Below, piece after piece: positions 55,002 to 62,361 of a stretch of DNA of 64,000 bases (position 1 is its first letter; every line of letters starts with the position of its first letter). This stretch comes from CADCVT01 sp035940955 (GTDB taxonomy: Bacteria > Actinomycetota > Thermoleophilia > Solirubrobacterales > Solirubrobacteraceae). The DNA lies in assembly GCA_035940955.1 (NCBI GenBank), contig DASZEJ010000025.1:7161-71160 (forward strand), written 5' to 3'. Made by a program: the position numbers and the translations under genes. A model generated the notes under the pieces. That model was given only the letters and a program-made list of their open reading frames with translations. It searched no databases and was not told the DNA's origin.

Positions 55002-55907
55002 ATGAACCGCCCCTCCGCCCTCAAGGCACCCGCCGGGCTCCAGGCCCGGATGCTCCTTACGATCTTCCTGCTCGGCGCCGTCTACGTCGTCCTCATGGCG
55101 GCGCTGTTCAGCGCCGGCGCCAGCGGCATCACGATCGCCGTCATCGCCGGCGCGCTGTTCCTCTTCCAGCTCCTCGCCGCCGAGAAGCTGGGGCTGCGGG
55201 CCATGGGCGCCGAGGAGGTCTCGCCGCGCGAGGCTCCCGAGCTGCACGCGATGGTGGAGCGCCTCTGCGTGCAGGCCGACCTGCCGAAGCCCAAGGTGGC
55301 GATCATGCGCACGTCGATGCCCAACGCGTTCGCGATGGGCCGGTCCAAGAAGGCGGCGACGGTCTGCGTCACCACCGGGATCATGGAGATCCTGTCCCCC
55401 GCCGAGCTCGCGGGCGTGCTCGCCCACGAGCTGGCCCACATCCGCCACCGCGACGTGGTGATCATGACGATCGTCAGCTTCTTCGCGTCGATCGCGTCGA
55501 TGATCCTGCAGTTCGGGTTCTTCTTCGGCGGCGGCGACGACGACGAGAACCCCGGCTTCCTGGCGCTGCTGCTGGTGTCGCTGGCGGTCTACGTGCTGTC
55601 GTTCTTCCTCATGTCGGCGCTGTCGCGCTACCGCGAGTTCGCGGCCGACCGCGGCGCGGCGGAGATCACGCGCCGGCCGAGCGCGCTCAGCTCGGCGCTC
55701 ATGAAGATCAACGGCACGATGCAGCGCATCCCGCAGCAGGACCTGCGCGCGCACTCCGAGCTCGCCGCCTTCTACATCGCGCGACCGTCGGCGAAGTCGG
55801 TCTTCAACCTGTTCTCGACGCACCCGCCGATGGACAAGCGGATCGCGCAGCTCGAGCGCCTGGAGGCGCAGCTCCAGGGCACCGCCGCCACGCCGCTGGC
55901 CGCGTAG
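55002..55907 (+). CDS. htpX: Membrane zinc metalloprotease HtpX
   Basis: The protein has 301 residues. Two N-terminal membrane helices precede the M48 site LAHELAHIRHRD (H142, E143, H146), with E212 in YREFAADRGA as third ligand. Another hydrophobic hairpin lies between them. It degrades damaged membrane proteins. It is followed three bases after its stop by pspAB, the htpX-pspAB pairing seen in actinobacterial phage-shock modules. Confidence 0.95.
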   Translation: MNRPSALKAPAGLQARMLLTIFLLGAVYVVLMAALFSAGASGITIAVIAGALFLFQLLAAEKLGLRAMGAEEVSPREAPELHAMVERLCVQADLPKPKVAIMRTSMPNAFAMGRSKKAATVCVTTGIMEILSPAELAGVLAHELAHIRHRDVVIMTIVSFFASIASMILQFGFFFGGGDDDENPGFLALLLVSLAVYVLSFFLMSALSRYREFAADRGAAEITRRPSALSSALMKINGTMQRIPQQDLRAHSELAAFYIARPSAKSVFNLFSTHPPMDKRIAQLERLEAQLQGTAATPLAA

Positions 55908-55910
55908 CCG

Positions 55911-56486
55911 GTGGGGTTCCTCGACTCCCTCCTGGGCCGGTCGCGCACGCCGAAGCCGGCGAAGAAGGACCGGCTGTTCGCGATGTCGACCGCGTACGTG
56001 ACGCTGTCGACCGAGCACGGCATGACGAACAGCGGCAGGGCGGGGATCGTCTTCCAGGCCGAGGCGACGAGCGACTTCTCGCGGATCGTCGCCGACGCCG
56101 AGGAGATCCTGCGCGCGACCGGCGAGGAGACGGGGACGAAGGTCGAGACGAGCGACGACCGGTACGGCTACCGCTGGGTCGTGCTGTCCGATCCCGACGT
56201 CGAGGACCTGGTCGTCGGCATCAGCGCGATCAAGGACGCGCTCGACGTCGGCGGCTACGGCGCGCGCATCCTCGCCGCCGTGTTCCGCTTCACGCGGGAG
56301 GGCGGGCGCGACGCGTACTTCATCTACAACGTCAAGCGCGGCCTCTGGTACCCGTTCGTGCCGGGCGACGGCGAGCAGGTCCGCGACAACGAGGCCGAGC
56401 TGCGGCTCAAGGCGCAGCTGGGCGGGGAGCTGCCGATGGAGCCAGAGCTCGAGCGCTGGTTCCCCCTGTGGGGCGTCCCGCTGTAG
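55911..56486 (+). CDS. pspAB: PspA-associated protein PspAB
   Basis: The protein has 191 residues. The N-terminus MGFLDSLLGRSRTPKPAKKD and the end LRLKAQLGGELPMEPELERW followed by FPLWG are characteristic of PspAB. The role is not biochemically defined; the family co-occurs with PspA and HtpX in envelope-stress response. The GTG start at 55911 is close to the htpX stop, so one transcript is expected. pspA and pspAA lie 2 kb further on, on the other strand. Its last 80 bp overlap the convergent SnoaL-like gene. Confidence 0.85.
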   Translation: MGFLDSLLGRSRTPKPAKKDRLFAMSTAYVTLSTEHGMTNSGRAGIVFQAEATSDFSRIVADAEEILRATGEETGTKVETSDDRYGYRWVVLSDPDVEDLVVGISAIKDALDVGGYGARILAAVFRFTREGGRDAYFIYNVKRGLWYPFVPGDGEQVRDNEAELRLKAQLGGELPMEPELERWFPLWGVPL

Positions 56487-56910
56487 CTCGCGCGGCGGCG
56501 AGGATCTCGGCGTGGGCGACCGCGTCGGCGAGCACCTGCGTGTCCTCGTAGAGCTCGTCCTCGACCACCCGGCCCCAGCGGACGCGGATGAACGACATGC
56601 CGCGGTTGGGGAACACCCGGCCGTCGCCCGTGCGCGGCTGGTTGCGCCAGCGGACGGAGACCTCCATGTCCCACGGCGGCCCCGCCACGGCGACCGCGTC
56701 CACGGTGAACGCCATGTCGAACAGCGACCACGTCCGCTCGAACCAGTCGCGGATCGCCGGCCGGCCGCGGAACTCGCCGGCGAGGCCGTGGTCGCCGGGG
56801 AAGCGCAGGACGGCGTCGCTGCCGAAGCGCGCGAACGGCCGGCGCCAGTCCCCGGCCGAGAGCCGGGCGAACTGCCGGCGGATCACCCTGCCGACGGCCC
56901 ACGCGTACAT
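56407..56910 (-). CDS. SnoaL/NTF2-like protein
   Basis: The protein has 167 residues. It is a cone-shaped NTF2-like domain with FARLSAGDWRRPFARFGSDA, GHHG-like LRFPGDHGLAGEFRGRPAIR, and MEVSVRWRNQPRTGDG. No obvious catalytic His/Asp pair is present. The domain ends near residue 142; the last 25 residues (AGRPTGGTSARALAPSAAPR) are low complexity and are the part that overlaps pspAB, so they may be a passive read-through tail. Confidence 0.7.
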   Translation of the reverse strand: MYAWAVGRVIRRQFARLSAGDWRRPFARFGSDAVLRFPGDHGLAGEFRGRPAIRDWFERTWSLFDMAFTVDAVAVAGPPWDMEVSVRWRNQPRTGDGRVFPNRGMSFIRVRWGRVVEDELYEDTQVLADAVAHAEILAAARATAGRPTGGTSARALAPSAAPRPAAP

Positions 56911-56953
56911 GACTGCGGTGTTCCCGTCGACCGGATCCGATCAGTGGATGACG

Positions 56954-57550
56954 TCACACTGCTCGGTGGGCGTGGCGCTCGCGGTAGCTGCGGACCTTCG
57001 CCCGGTTGCCGCAGACGGCCATGTTGCACCACACCGCCGAGCGGTTGCGCGAGCGGTCGTAGAACGCCCACTGGCAGTCGTCGGCCGGGCACACCTTGAG
57101 CCGCTGCCACGTCCCCCCGGCCTGAGCCTCGGCGACGAGCGCGAGCAGGCGGCCCAGCGCGCCGTCGACCCCCCCGCGTGCCGGCTCGGGGCGAGCCGTG
57201 CCGTCGGGGCCGAACCGCAGCTCGAGCCGCGCGCGGCGCGCGGCGTCCTCGATCCCCGCCAGCGCGGCGGGGTCGATCTCGTAGCCGCCGTGGTGGCCGA
57301 GCAGGACCTCGCGCAGGGAGTCGCGCAGCGCGGCCGCGCGGCGGACGTCGGCGCGCGTCGCGCCGGCGTCCTCGTCCTCGTCCAGCAGCCCGTGCTCGCG
57401 CAGCCAGCGGGCGAGCGCGTCGGGCGTCGCGAGCGCGTCCGTGCCGTCGTCGACGTCGTAGGTGTTCACGAACTCGCGGACCGTCTCGAGCCCGCCGGGC
57501 GCCTGGCTCACGAACTCCACCTCCATGACCGTTCGCTTATCGACAGCCAT
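56954..57550 (-). CDS. CGNR zinc-finger (ABATE domain) transcriptional regulator
   Basis: The protein has 198 residues. An N-terminal ABATE stress domain (LETVREFVNTYDVDD) precedes the C-terminal CGNR zinc finger (VCPADDCQWAFYDRSRNRSA, then CNMAVCGNRAKVRSYRERH). Such regulators respond to small molecules. ATG 57550 is chosen because TAGTGT lies 8 nt upstream; an in-frame ATG at 57526 is possible. It is divergent from the GNAT-like/cupin operon, whose promoter is packed with TTACG repeats, its likely target. Confidence 0.9.
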   Translation of the reverse strand: MAVDKRTVMEVEFVSQAPGGLETVREFVNTYDVDDGTDALATPDALARWLREHGLLDEDEDAGATRADVRRAAALRDSLREVLLGHHGGYEIDPAALAGIEDAARRARLELRFGPDGTARPEPARGGVDGALGRLLALVAEAQAGGTWQRLKVCPADDCQWAFYDRSRNRSAVWCNMAVCGNRAKVRSYRERHAHRAV

Positions 57551-57558
57551 CACGGACA

Positions 57559-57564
57559 ACACTA
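57559..57564 (-). promoter_or_regulatory. -10 element TAGTGT for the CGNR regulator
   Basis: TANNNT hexamer on the minus strand, 8 nt before ATG 57550. Confidence 0.5.
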
Positions 57565-57574
57565 GCATCTCGAC

Positions 57575-57616
57575 TTGACTGGTTACGTAACTAGCTATAT
57601 GATTACGCCAGTTACG
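57575..57616 (+). promoter_or_regulatory. Strong consensus promoter with embedded TTACG operator repeats
   Basis: TTGACT (57575-57580), a 17-bp spacer and TATGAT (57598-57603) form the only near-consensus -35/-10 pair seen in the window. The spacer holds the perfect palindrome GTTACGTAAC (57582-57591). TTACG recurs at 57603-57607 and 57612-57616. Repressor binding, probably by the divergent CGNR protein, would cover the core promoter. Confidence 0.75.
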
Positions 57617-57636
57617 AGATCAGGAAGGAGCCCGAA

Positions 57637-57951
57637 GTGCTCTCCCACGCCCAGCTCTCCACCCTCACCATCCGCCGCGCCCACGACGCCGACGGCGGCG
57701 CGCTCGCCCAGCTCGCCGGCCTCGACAGCGCACGGCCGCTCGCCGGCCAGGTCCTGCTCGCCGAGGGCGAGAACGGCCCGGTCGCCGCGATCGAGGTCGA
57801 CAGCGGCCGGGTCGTCGCCGACCCGTTCCTCCGCACGCGGCACGAGTCCGAGCTCCTGCGCGCCCGCGCGGCGCAGATCCGCCCGCGCTCGCGCGGTGCC
57901 CGGCGGCGCGGCCGCCGGCGCGCGTTCCGCCGGGTGGCGACCGCCCGGTGA
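57637..57951 (+). CDS. Short GNAT-like protein
   Basis: The protein has 104 residues. The opening LTIRRAHDADGGALAQLAGL is the usual first strand and helix of GNAT acetyltransferases, followed by VLLAEGENGPVAAIEVDSGR. The acetyl-CoA P-loop part is absent, and the protein ends in a basic tail. Similar short proteins occur in actinobacteria; they are unlikely to acetylate. A good ribosome site (AGGAAGGAG, 57622-57630) precedes GTG 57637. It is coupled to the cupin gene by GTGA. Confidence 0.7.
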   Translation: MLSHAQLSTLTIRRAHDADGGALAQLAGLDSARPLAGQVLLAEGENGPVAAIEVDSGRVVADPFLRTRHESELLRARAAQIRPRSRGARRRGRRRAFRRVATAR

Positions 57952-58343
57952 GCGTCCGCGCCGTCCGCATCGACGAGGTCCCGGCCATCGCGGCGGAGGG
58001 GATGGCCTGGCGCCCGGTGCGCCACCACCTCGGCATCCGGGCGTTCGGGACGAACGCCTACACCGCCGAGCGGGCCGGTGACCTCGTCGTCGAGCCGCAC
58101 GACGAGGACGAGTCCGAGGAGCTCTACGTCGTCGTCGCCGGGGCCGCGCGCTTCGTGGTCGACGGCGGCGAGGCGCTGGACGCGCCCGCCGGAACGCTCG
58201 TGCTCGTCACGCCGCCCTCGCACCGCGTCGCGCACGCGACCGAGCCGGGCACCGCCGTGCTCGCGATCGGCGCCGTGCCCGGGCGCGCGTTCGCGGTGTC
58301 CGAGTGGGAGGAGCGGTGGCTAGCCGGAGCCGGGGATCAGTGA
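57948..58343 (+). CDS. Small cupin-domain protein
   Basis: The protein has 131 residues. Cupin motif 1 is seen around VVEPHDEDESEELYVVVAGA (H-x(3)-E-rich), and motif 2 is GTLVLVTPPSHRVAHATEPG with two histidines. A single-domain cupin binds a metal and possibly a small ligand. It is the second gene of the CGNR-controlled unit. The last 24 bp overlap the convergent pspAA stop. Confidence 0.85.
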   Translation: MSVRAVRIDEVPAIAAEGMAWRPVRHHLGIRAFGTNAYTAERAGDLVVEPHDEDESEELYVVVAGAARFVVDGGEALDAPAGTLVLVTPPSHRVAHATEPGTAVLAIGAVPGRAFAVSEWEERWLAGAGDQ

Positions 58344-58619
58344 GTCGGGGATCGCGCCCTCGCCGGTGAACTCCTGCCGGGCCTCCTCGAGGTCGGTGTC
58401 CTCGGGGGGCAGGATCACGTCGGAGTGCACGAGCTCCTCGTCGCCGAGCTTGCGGCCACGGGAGCGAACCATCTCGATGAGCTGCGCGAACAGCTCGCGG
58501 AAGCGGGCCTCGTCGCCGGCGTCGACCGCCTCGACACACTGGTTGTCCAGCTCGTTGACCGCCTCGTAGTCGGACTGGGCGAGCTCGAACTGGCCCTCGG
58601 TGGCGATGCGGACGATCAC
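58320..58619 (-). CDS. pspAA: PspA-associated protein PspAA
   Basis: The protein has 99 residues. The N-terminus MIVRIATEGQFELAQSDYEA and the acidic helical body (ELDNQCVEAVDAGDEARFRE) with the terminal VHSDVILPPEDTDLEEAR match the PspAA family. It accompanies PspA in actinobacteria and probably modulates its assembly. The GTG start overlaps the pspA stop (GTGA), so translation is coupled. Confidence 0.88.
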   Translation of the reverse strand: MIVRIATEGQFELAQSDYEAVNELDNQCVEAVDAGDEARFRELFAQLIEMVRSRGRKLGDEELVHSDVILPPEDTDLEEARQEFTGEGAIPDSLIPGSG

Positions 58620-59377
58620 TGCCCGCTCCCCTGCCCGAGCTCGCCGGCGGGCTTGTCGCCGCCGGACCCGGCGCCCAGCTCGGCGCGCATCTTCGACAGC
58701 TCGTCGTCGACGGCGGACGCCGACGTCAGCTCCTTGAGCTGGCGGTCGATGTCGTCGTTGCCCTCGCCGAGCGCCGTGATGTCCTCGAACGTCCCGGCCG
58801 CCTCGAGCTCCTCGACGGCCGACGCCCGCGCGCGCATCTGCTCGGTCTTGTCCACCGCCCGCTGCATCGCGAGGCCGACGTCGGCCATCTGCTCGCCGAC
58901 GCCGGTCGCCGCCTCGGAGATCTGCACCTGCGCCTCGGCGGCCGAGTACTGCGCCTTGATGACCTCCTTCTTCGTGCGGAAGGCCTCGATCTTCGTGCGC
59001 AGCTTCTGCTCGTTCTCGATCAGCCTCTGCTGCTGGTCCTCGAGCTCGGCGACCTGCTGGTCGAGCGACTGCAGCTCGGTCTGCGCGAGCTGCTTGCGCT
59101 CGAGCGCGGCGCGCGCGAGGTCCTCCTTGCCCGCGGCGAGCGCCTGGCGGGCCTGCGTGTCGAGCTTGACGACCTGCTGCTCGAGCTTGCCCGACTGGAG
59201 CTGAAGGCGCTTCTTCGACGTGACGACGTCGGCGATGCCCTTCTTGACGTTCTGGAGCAGCTCGAGCTGCTTCTCGTACGAGTAGTCCAGGGTCTCCTGA
59301 GGATCCTCTGCTCGGTCGAGCATCTTGGAGATCTTGGCCTTGACGACTGTGCTGAAACGGCCACCGAGTCCGGGCAT
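58616..59377 (-). CDS. pspA: Phage-shock protein A (PspA/IM30 family)
   Basis: The protein has 253 residues, almost entirely coiled coil. The N-terminal amphipathic stretch VVKAKISKMLDRAEDPQETL is the membrane-binding helix; LDYSYEKQLELLQNVKKGIA and KKRLQLQSGKLEQQVVKLDT follow the PspA pattern. It forms membrane-associated scaffolds under envelope stress. ATG 59377 lies 7 nt after TACGTT. A Gly/Ser-rich tail of about 20 residues follows the last helix. Confidence 0.95.
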   Translation of the reverse strand: MPGLGGRFSTVVKAKISKMLDRAEDPQETLDYSYEKQLELLQNVKKGIADVVTSKKRLQLQSGKLEQQVVKLDTQARQALAAGKEDLARAALERKQLAQTELQSLDQQVAELEDQQQRLIENEQKLRTKIEAFRTKKEVIKAQYSAAEAQVQISEAATGVGEQMADVGLAMQRAVDKTEQMRARASAVEELEAAGTFEDITALGEGNDDIDRQLKELTSASAVDDELSKMRAELGAGSGGDKPAGELGQGSGQ

Positions 59378-59384
59378 GGTGAGC

Positions 59385-59390
59385 AACGTA
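59385..59390 (-). promoter_or_regulatory. -10 element TACGTT for pspA-pspAA
   Basis: TANNNT hexamer on the minus strand, 7 nt before ATG 59377. Confidence 0.5.
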
Positions 59391-59392
59391 CC

Positions 59393-59908
59393 ATGCGGTC
59401 GGTGCGCTCCCGGACGCCTGCTGACTCCCAGTCTGTCCTCGTCCGCTGGATGGGCGTCACCGACGCCAACAGCGCGGGCTACGTCCACGGCGGGGCGGTC
59501 ATGCGCTACTGCGACGAGGCCGCCGGCCTGGCGGCGACCCGCCACTCCGGCCGCCGCGTCGTCACCGCGGCGATGGACCGCATGACGTTCGAGGAGCCCG
59601 TCCACGTCGGCGAGGTCGTCACGTTCAAGGCGCGCGTGAACGCGGCGTGGCGCACGTCGATGGAGGTCGGCGTCCGCGTCGAGGCCGAGGACCCCCGCTC
59701 CGGAGCCCTGCGCCACACCAACACCGCCTACGTGACGATGGTCGCCCTCGACGACGACGGCCGCCCCTCCCCGGTCCCGGCGCTCGAGTGCAACGACGAC
59801 ACCGAGCGCCGCCGCCAGCGCGAGGCCCAGCTGCGCCGCGAGAACCGCCTCGCGGAGCGCGAGCAGATCCTGCGCGAGCGGCGGGGAGTTCCGACACACG
59901 ACGCGTGA
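59393..59908 (+). CDS. Hotdog-fold acyl-CoA thioesterase
   Basis: The protein has 171 residues. It has the cytosolic acyl-CoA hydrolase motif NSAGYVHGGAVMRYCDEAAG with catalytic Asp/Glu in the hotdog helix, and the partner strand VVTFKARVNAAWRTSMEVGV. A highly charged C-terminal helix (DTERRRQREAQLRRENRL) extends beyond the fold. It hydrolyses acyl-CoA esters of unknown chain length. ATG 59393 lies 15 bp from the divergent pspA start. Confidence 0.88.
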   Translation: MRSVRSRTPADSQSVLVRWMGVTDANSAGYVHGGAVMRYCDEAAGLAATRHSGRRVVTAAMDRMTFEEPVHVGEVVTFKARVNAAWRTSMEVGVRVEAEDPRSGALRHTNTAYVTMVALDDDGRPSPVPALECNDDTERRRQREAQLRRENRLAEREQILRERRGVPTHDA

Positions 59909-59929
59909 CTCGGGCAACACCTCCGCGTC

Positions 59930-59935
59930 TAGGTT
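59930..59935 (+). promoter_or_regulatory. -10 element TAGGTT for the DUF6338-like gene
   Basis: TANNNT hexamer 9 nt before GTG 59945. Confidence 0.5.
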
Positions 59936-59944
59936 CGCGGGGCC

Positions 59945-60658
59945 GTGTTCTCGACGCTCGCCGCCGTCATCGCGACAGCCGTCTTCCTCCTCCCGGGCTT
60001 CGTGGTCGGCGACCTCGCGCAGCGCCAGCGGGCCGGCAGCTCGAGCCTCGGCGACCAGCGTGCCGTGCTGCGCGCGCTGTTCTTCTCCGTCGCGATCCAC
60101 GTGGTCTTCAGCGCGTGGACGTGGGAGCTCGTCGGCGAGCTGGAGGGCGCCGGCTGGCGCGACGAGTACACCGAGGCGCTGGCCTACGTGCTGGTTGTCG
60201 TCGTCGCGGCGCCGGTCGTTGCTGGGCTCGCGCTGAGCACCCTCCTGCTCGGCGCCGAGCGCGGCGACGGGACGCTGCGGTGGTGGCACTACGCGATCGG
60301 CGCCCGCGACGCGCGCGACGCCTGGGACTTCGCGTTCCAGCGCCACCGGGAGACCGGCGTCTGGGTGCTCGTCCACTTCCGCGACTCGGCCGCGCCTGCC
60401 GCGCCCCGCATGGCGATCGGCCGGTACGGGCCCGGCGCGGCGTTCGGTCAGTCGCCCTCGCCGGAGCACGACCTCTTCCTGCGCGAGCTCTGGGCCGCCG
60501 ACGAGGCCGGACAGCCGGTCGCTCCGATGCATCCGCCCCGCTCGCTCTGGGTCGGCGCGTCGCAGATCGCCGAGCTCCACCTCCTCGAGACGCCCGGCGG
60601 CGCAGCGGGACCCGCGCCTCCGGGCGCGATTGCCGCCGGTCACGGACGGGAAGGCTGA
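59945..60658 (+). CDS. Membrane protein, probably DUF6338 family
   Basis: The protein has 237 residues. There are three membrane helices (residues 3-25, FFSVAIHVVFSAWTWELV, and YVLVVVVAAPVVAGLALSTL). The cytoplasmic half has DAWDFAFQRHRETGVWVLVH and ends in a Pro/Gly-rich tail. The PGF motif in the first helix and the DAWD-F segment match DUF6338, whose function is unknown. GTG 59945 is leaderless-looking. A 53-residue protein follows. Confidence 0.65.
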   Translation: MFSTLAAVIATAVFLLPGFVVGDLAQRQRAGSSSLGDQRAVLRALFFSVAIHVVFSAWTWELVGELEGAGWRDEYTEALAYVLVVVVAAPVVAGLALSTLLLGAERGDGTLRWWHYAIGARDARDAWDFAFQRHRETGVWVLVHFRDSAAPAAPRMAIGRYGPGAAFGQSPSPEHDLFLRELWAADEAGQPVAPMHPPRSLWVGASQIAELHLLETPGGAAGPAPPGAIAAGHGREG

Positions 60659-60662
60659 CGCC

Positions 60663-60824
60663 ATGCGAAGCCGTGCCATCGAACCGCTTGGGTCGCCTCC
60701 CCCGGAGCCGCCCTCGAATCCCGGCACGAAGAAGGGTCCGGCGTTGAACCCGCTCACCGGGCGGCCGTACCCGGCCGGCACGAGCCCGCTGCTGCAGAGC
60801 GGCCGGCCGAACGAGGCGGGCTAG
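60663..60824 (+). CDS. Small (53-residue) Pro/Gly-rich protein
   Basis: ATG 60663 begins four bases after the upstream stop. The sequence contains LGSPPPEPPSNPGTKKGPAL and NPLTGRPYPAGTSPLL, an extended, turn-rich peptide with no hydrophobic core. It lies in the same transcript as the DUF6338-like gene. It ends CTAG, shared with the stop of the convergent NlpC/P60 gene. The function is unknown. Confidence 0.5.
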   Translation: MRSRAIEPLGSPPPEPPSNPGTKKGPALNPLTGRPYPAGTSPLLQSGRPNEAG

Positions 60825-61402
60825 AGCCCGACCGGGTGGCGCGCGCGGTAGCCGCGCGTCGAGCGCAGCGTCCGGCGCCAGCGCGGGCCCTTGAGGCCGC
60901 TCGGGTCGCCGGCGGCGCTGGTGTCGAGGCGCAGGCCCGCGATCACGGCGAAGGCGTGGCCGGGGTTCGTGTAGACGGTGATCCACGCGCCGGGGCCGCG
61001 CTCGCCCCAGCGCATGAAGCTCGAGGAGTCGAGCGGCGCCTTGAGGAGCCGCGCGCCGAGCAGCGCGTAGGAGACGGTGCCCGAGCAGTCGTAGCCGGCG
61101 TCCTCGACCTTCGCGTGCCCGCCGCCGTACCGGTACGGCTTGCCGACGATGCGGTTGGCGGCCTGGATCGCCGCGTGGACCTGCGGCGGCGCGCCGGTGG
61201 GCGCGGCGGCCAGGCCGTTCGGGAGGATCGTCGCGGTCGGACCCTGGACGAGCCGCAGCCGCAGCCGCTTGGCCTTGCGCGCCTCGCGCTCCTTGGCGGA
61301 CTCGTAGCTCATCCCGCCCGTGTCCTGCGCCACGGCGGACGGCGCTCCCACGAGCGCCACGACGAGCATCACGATGAAGGCGACCAGGGAAGCCCCCCGC
61401 AC
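60821..61402 (-). CDS. Secreted NlpC/P60-like peptidoglycan hydrolase under c-di-AMP riboswitch
   Basis: The precursor has 193 residues. The signal peptide ends near SAVAQD. The catalytic core is short: C106 in GYDCSGTVSYAL and H149 in TNPGHAFAVIAGL, consistent with NlpC/P60-type cysteine peptidases that cut peptidoglycan stem peptides. GTG 61402 is preceded by AGAGGAG with 8-nt spacing inside a c-di-AMP riboswitch leader, the classic control for cell-wall hydrolases in actinobacteria. Other substrates are possible, since the domain is divergent. Confidence 0.85.
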   Translation of the reverse strand: MRGASLVAFIVMLVVALVGAPSAVAQDTGGMSYESAKEREARKAKRLRLRLVQGPTATILPNGLAAAPTGAPPQVHAAIQAANRIVGKPYRYGGGHAKVEDAGYDCSGTVSYALLGARLLKAPLDSSSFMRWGERGPGAWITVYTNPGHAFAVIAGLRLDTSAAGDPSGLKGPRWRRTLRSTRGYRARHPVGL

Positions 61403-61410
61403 GGCACCAA

Positions 61411-61522
61411 CTCCTCTTTCGTCGGCCTGCGGGGTTAGCTGACGGGCTAGCGCGAAAAGAGCCTGCGCTTCACACGGATGACCGTGCGATTAGCCCCACC
61501 TACATGGGTCCCCCGCTCCATG
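61411..61522 (-). ncRNA. c-di-AMP (ydaO/yuaA) riboswitch
   Basis: Read on the minus strand, the leader has GCGGGGGACCCA near 61515-61504 and GGGGCTAATCGC, then CCCGTCAGCTAACCCCGCAG and GGCCGACGAAAGAGGAG up to 61411. The GTCAGCTAACC...CGCAGGC block and the GGGGACCCA entry are the conserved ligand-binding blocks of the ydaO class. It directly precedes a secreted cell-wall hydrolase, as in related bacteria. The exact 5' boundary is not defined. Confidence 0.88.
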
Positions 61523-61538
61523 GCCACGTGACCATGGA
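61517..61538. promoter_or_regulatory. Near-perfect 22-bp palindrome centred on CACGTG
   Basis: TCCATGG, one base, CACGTG, one base, CCATGGA: only the two single bases break the symmetry. It lies at the 5' edge of the riboswitch leader, downstream (minus strand) of a TATGGT -10 candidate at 61556-61561. It may be an operator or a 5'-end hairpin. Confidence 0.6.
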
Positions 61539-61576
61539 TTCGGCATGTGGCGAGCACCATAGCGCCTTGAAACGGA

Positions 61577-62296
61577 TCATGCGAGGCGGCGGACGCGTGT
61601 CCGAACGGCGCTCAAGGCCGCGGCGGCGGCGCCGATCAAGGCCGCCAACGCGCCAAGCCGCACGCCGAGCGGGTGCGGCGGGGCGCCGCTGCCGCACGCG
61701 CGGGCGCGCGCGTGGAACGCCGCCGGGTCGCGCCATGCGCCGTCCTCCTGGAACGCCGGCCCCCGCGGGCTCGACTGCTCGCCGGGGACCCACGACGCCT
61801 CCGACCGCCCCCAGCGGCCAGGCCAGCGAGCCCACGCGCCGAACGGCTCGACCCGCGGCCGGACCGCCCGCCCGCGCCCGTCGGCGAGGTCGTCGGGATC
61901 CGGCCACGGGCGCCCGTGCTCGCCCGGCGAGGCGTACGAGGCGTGCGAGCCGTTCGCGACGTAGACGACGCCGCGCCACCGGCACGCCTCGGCCCACGAG
62001 TGCTGCGCGAACGTCGCCTCCCGCGGGCGGCCGTCGCGGCCGAGCGCGACCTGCACCATCTCCCAGTCGCCCTCGTGCCGCCCGGTGCGGACGACGCCGC
62101 GGTCCTGCGCGTTGGTCGCGTAGAGGAACCAGTACTGGAGCCACGTCCGGCCGTCGCTGCCGCGCACGCGCCGGCCGTACGTCACGTCGGGCAGCGGCCG
62201 GACGCGCGGGCGCAGGACGACGCTCTCGCCGACGACCCGCGCGGTCAGCGCCTCGACGGCGGTCGCCCGGTCACGCTCCGAGCTGTCGTAGCGCAC
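61577..62296 (-). CDS. Vps62-like (DUF946-type) protein with C-terminal membrane helix
   Basis: The protein has 239 residues. The motifs WLQYWFLYATNAQDRG, GRHEGDWEMVQVAL and VVYVANGSHASYASPGEH are typical of the Vps62 family. A hydrophobic segment near the end (LGALAALIGAAAAALSA) is a probable membrane anchor. The function is unknown. GTG 62296 is used, but homologous proteins usually have a little more N-terminus. The frame is open upstream without ATG or GTG, and a TACCGT box sits about 50 nt upstream, so the true start may be an uncommon codon there. Confidence 0.75.
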   Translation of the reverse strand: MRYDSSERDRATAVEALTARVVGESVVLRPRVRPLPDVTYGRRVRGSDGRTWLQYWFLYATNAQDRGVVRTGRHEGDWEMVQVALGRDGRPREATFAQHSWAEACRWRGVVYVANGSHASYASPGEHGRPWPDPDDLADGRGRAVRPRVEPFGAWARWPGRWGRSEASWVPGEQSSPRGPAFQEDGAWRDPAAFHARARACGSGAPPHPLGVRLGALAALIGAAAAALSAVRTRVRRLA

Positions 62297-62348
62297 GAGC
62301 GGCGCGTGCTGCTCGAGGACGGGCGGCAGATCGGCGATGGCCGGACGG

Positions 62349-62354
62349 TACCCT
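62349..62354 (+). promoter_or_regulatory. -10 element TACCCT for the CWB2 lipoprotein
   Basis: TANNNT hexamer 7 nt before GTG 62362. It overlaps a minus-strand TACCGT around the shared GGTACC. Confidence 0.5.
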
Positions 62355-62361
62355 GCCGCGC

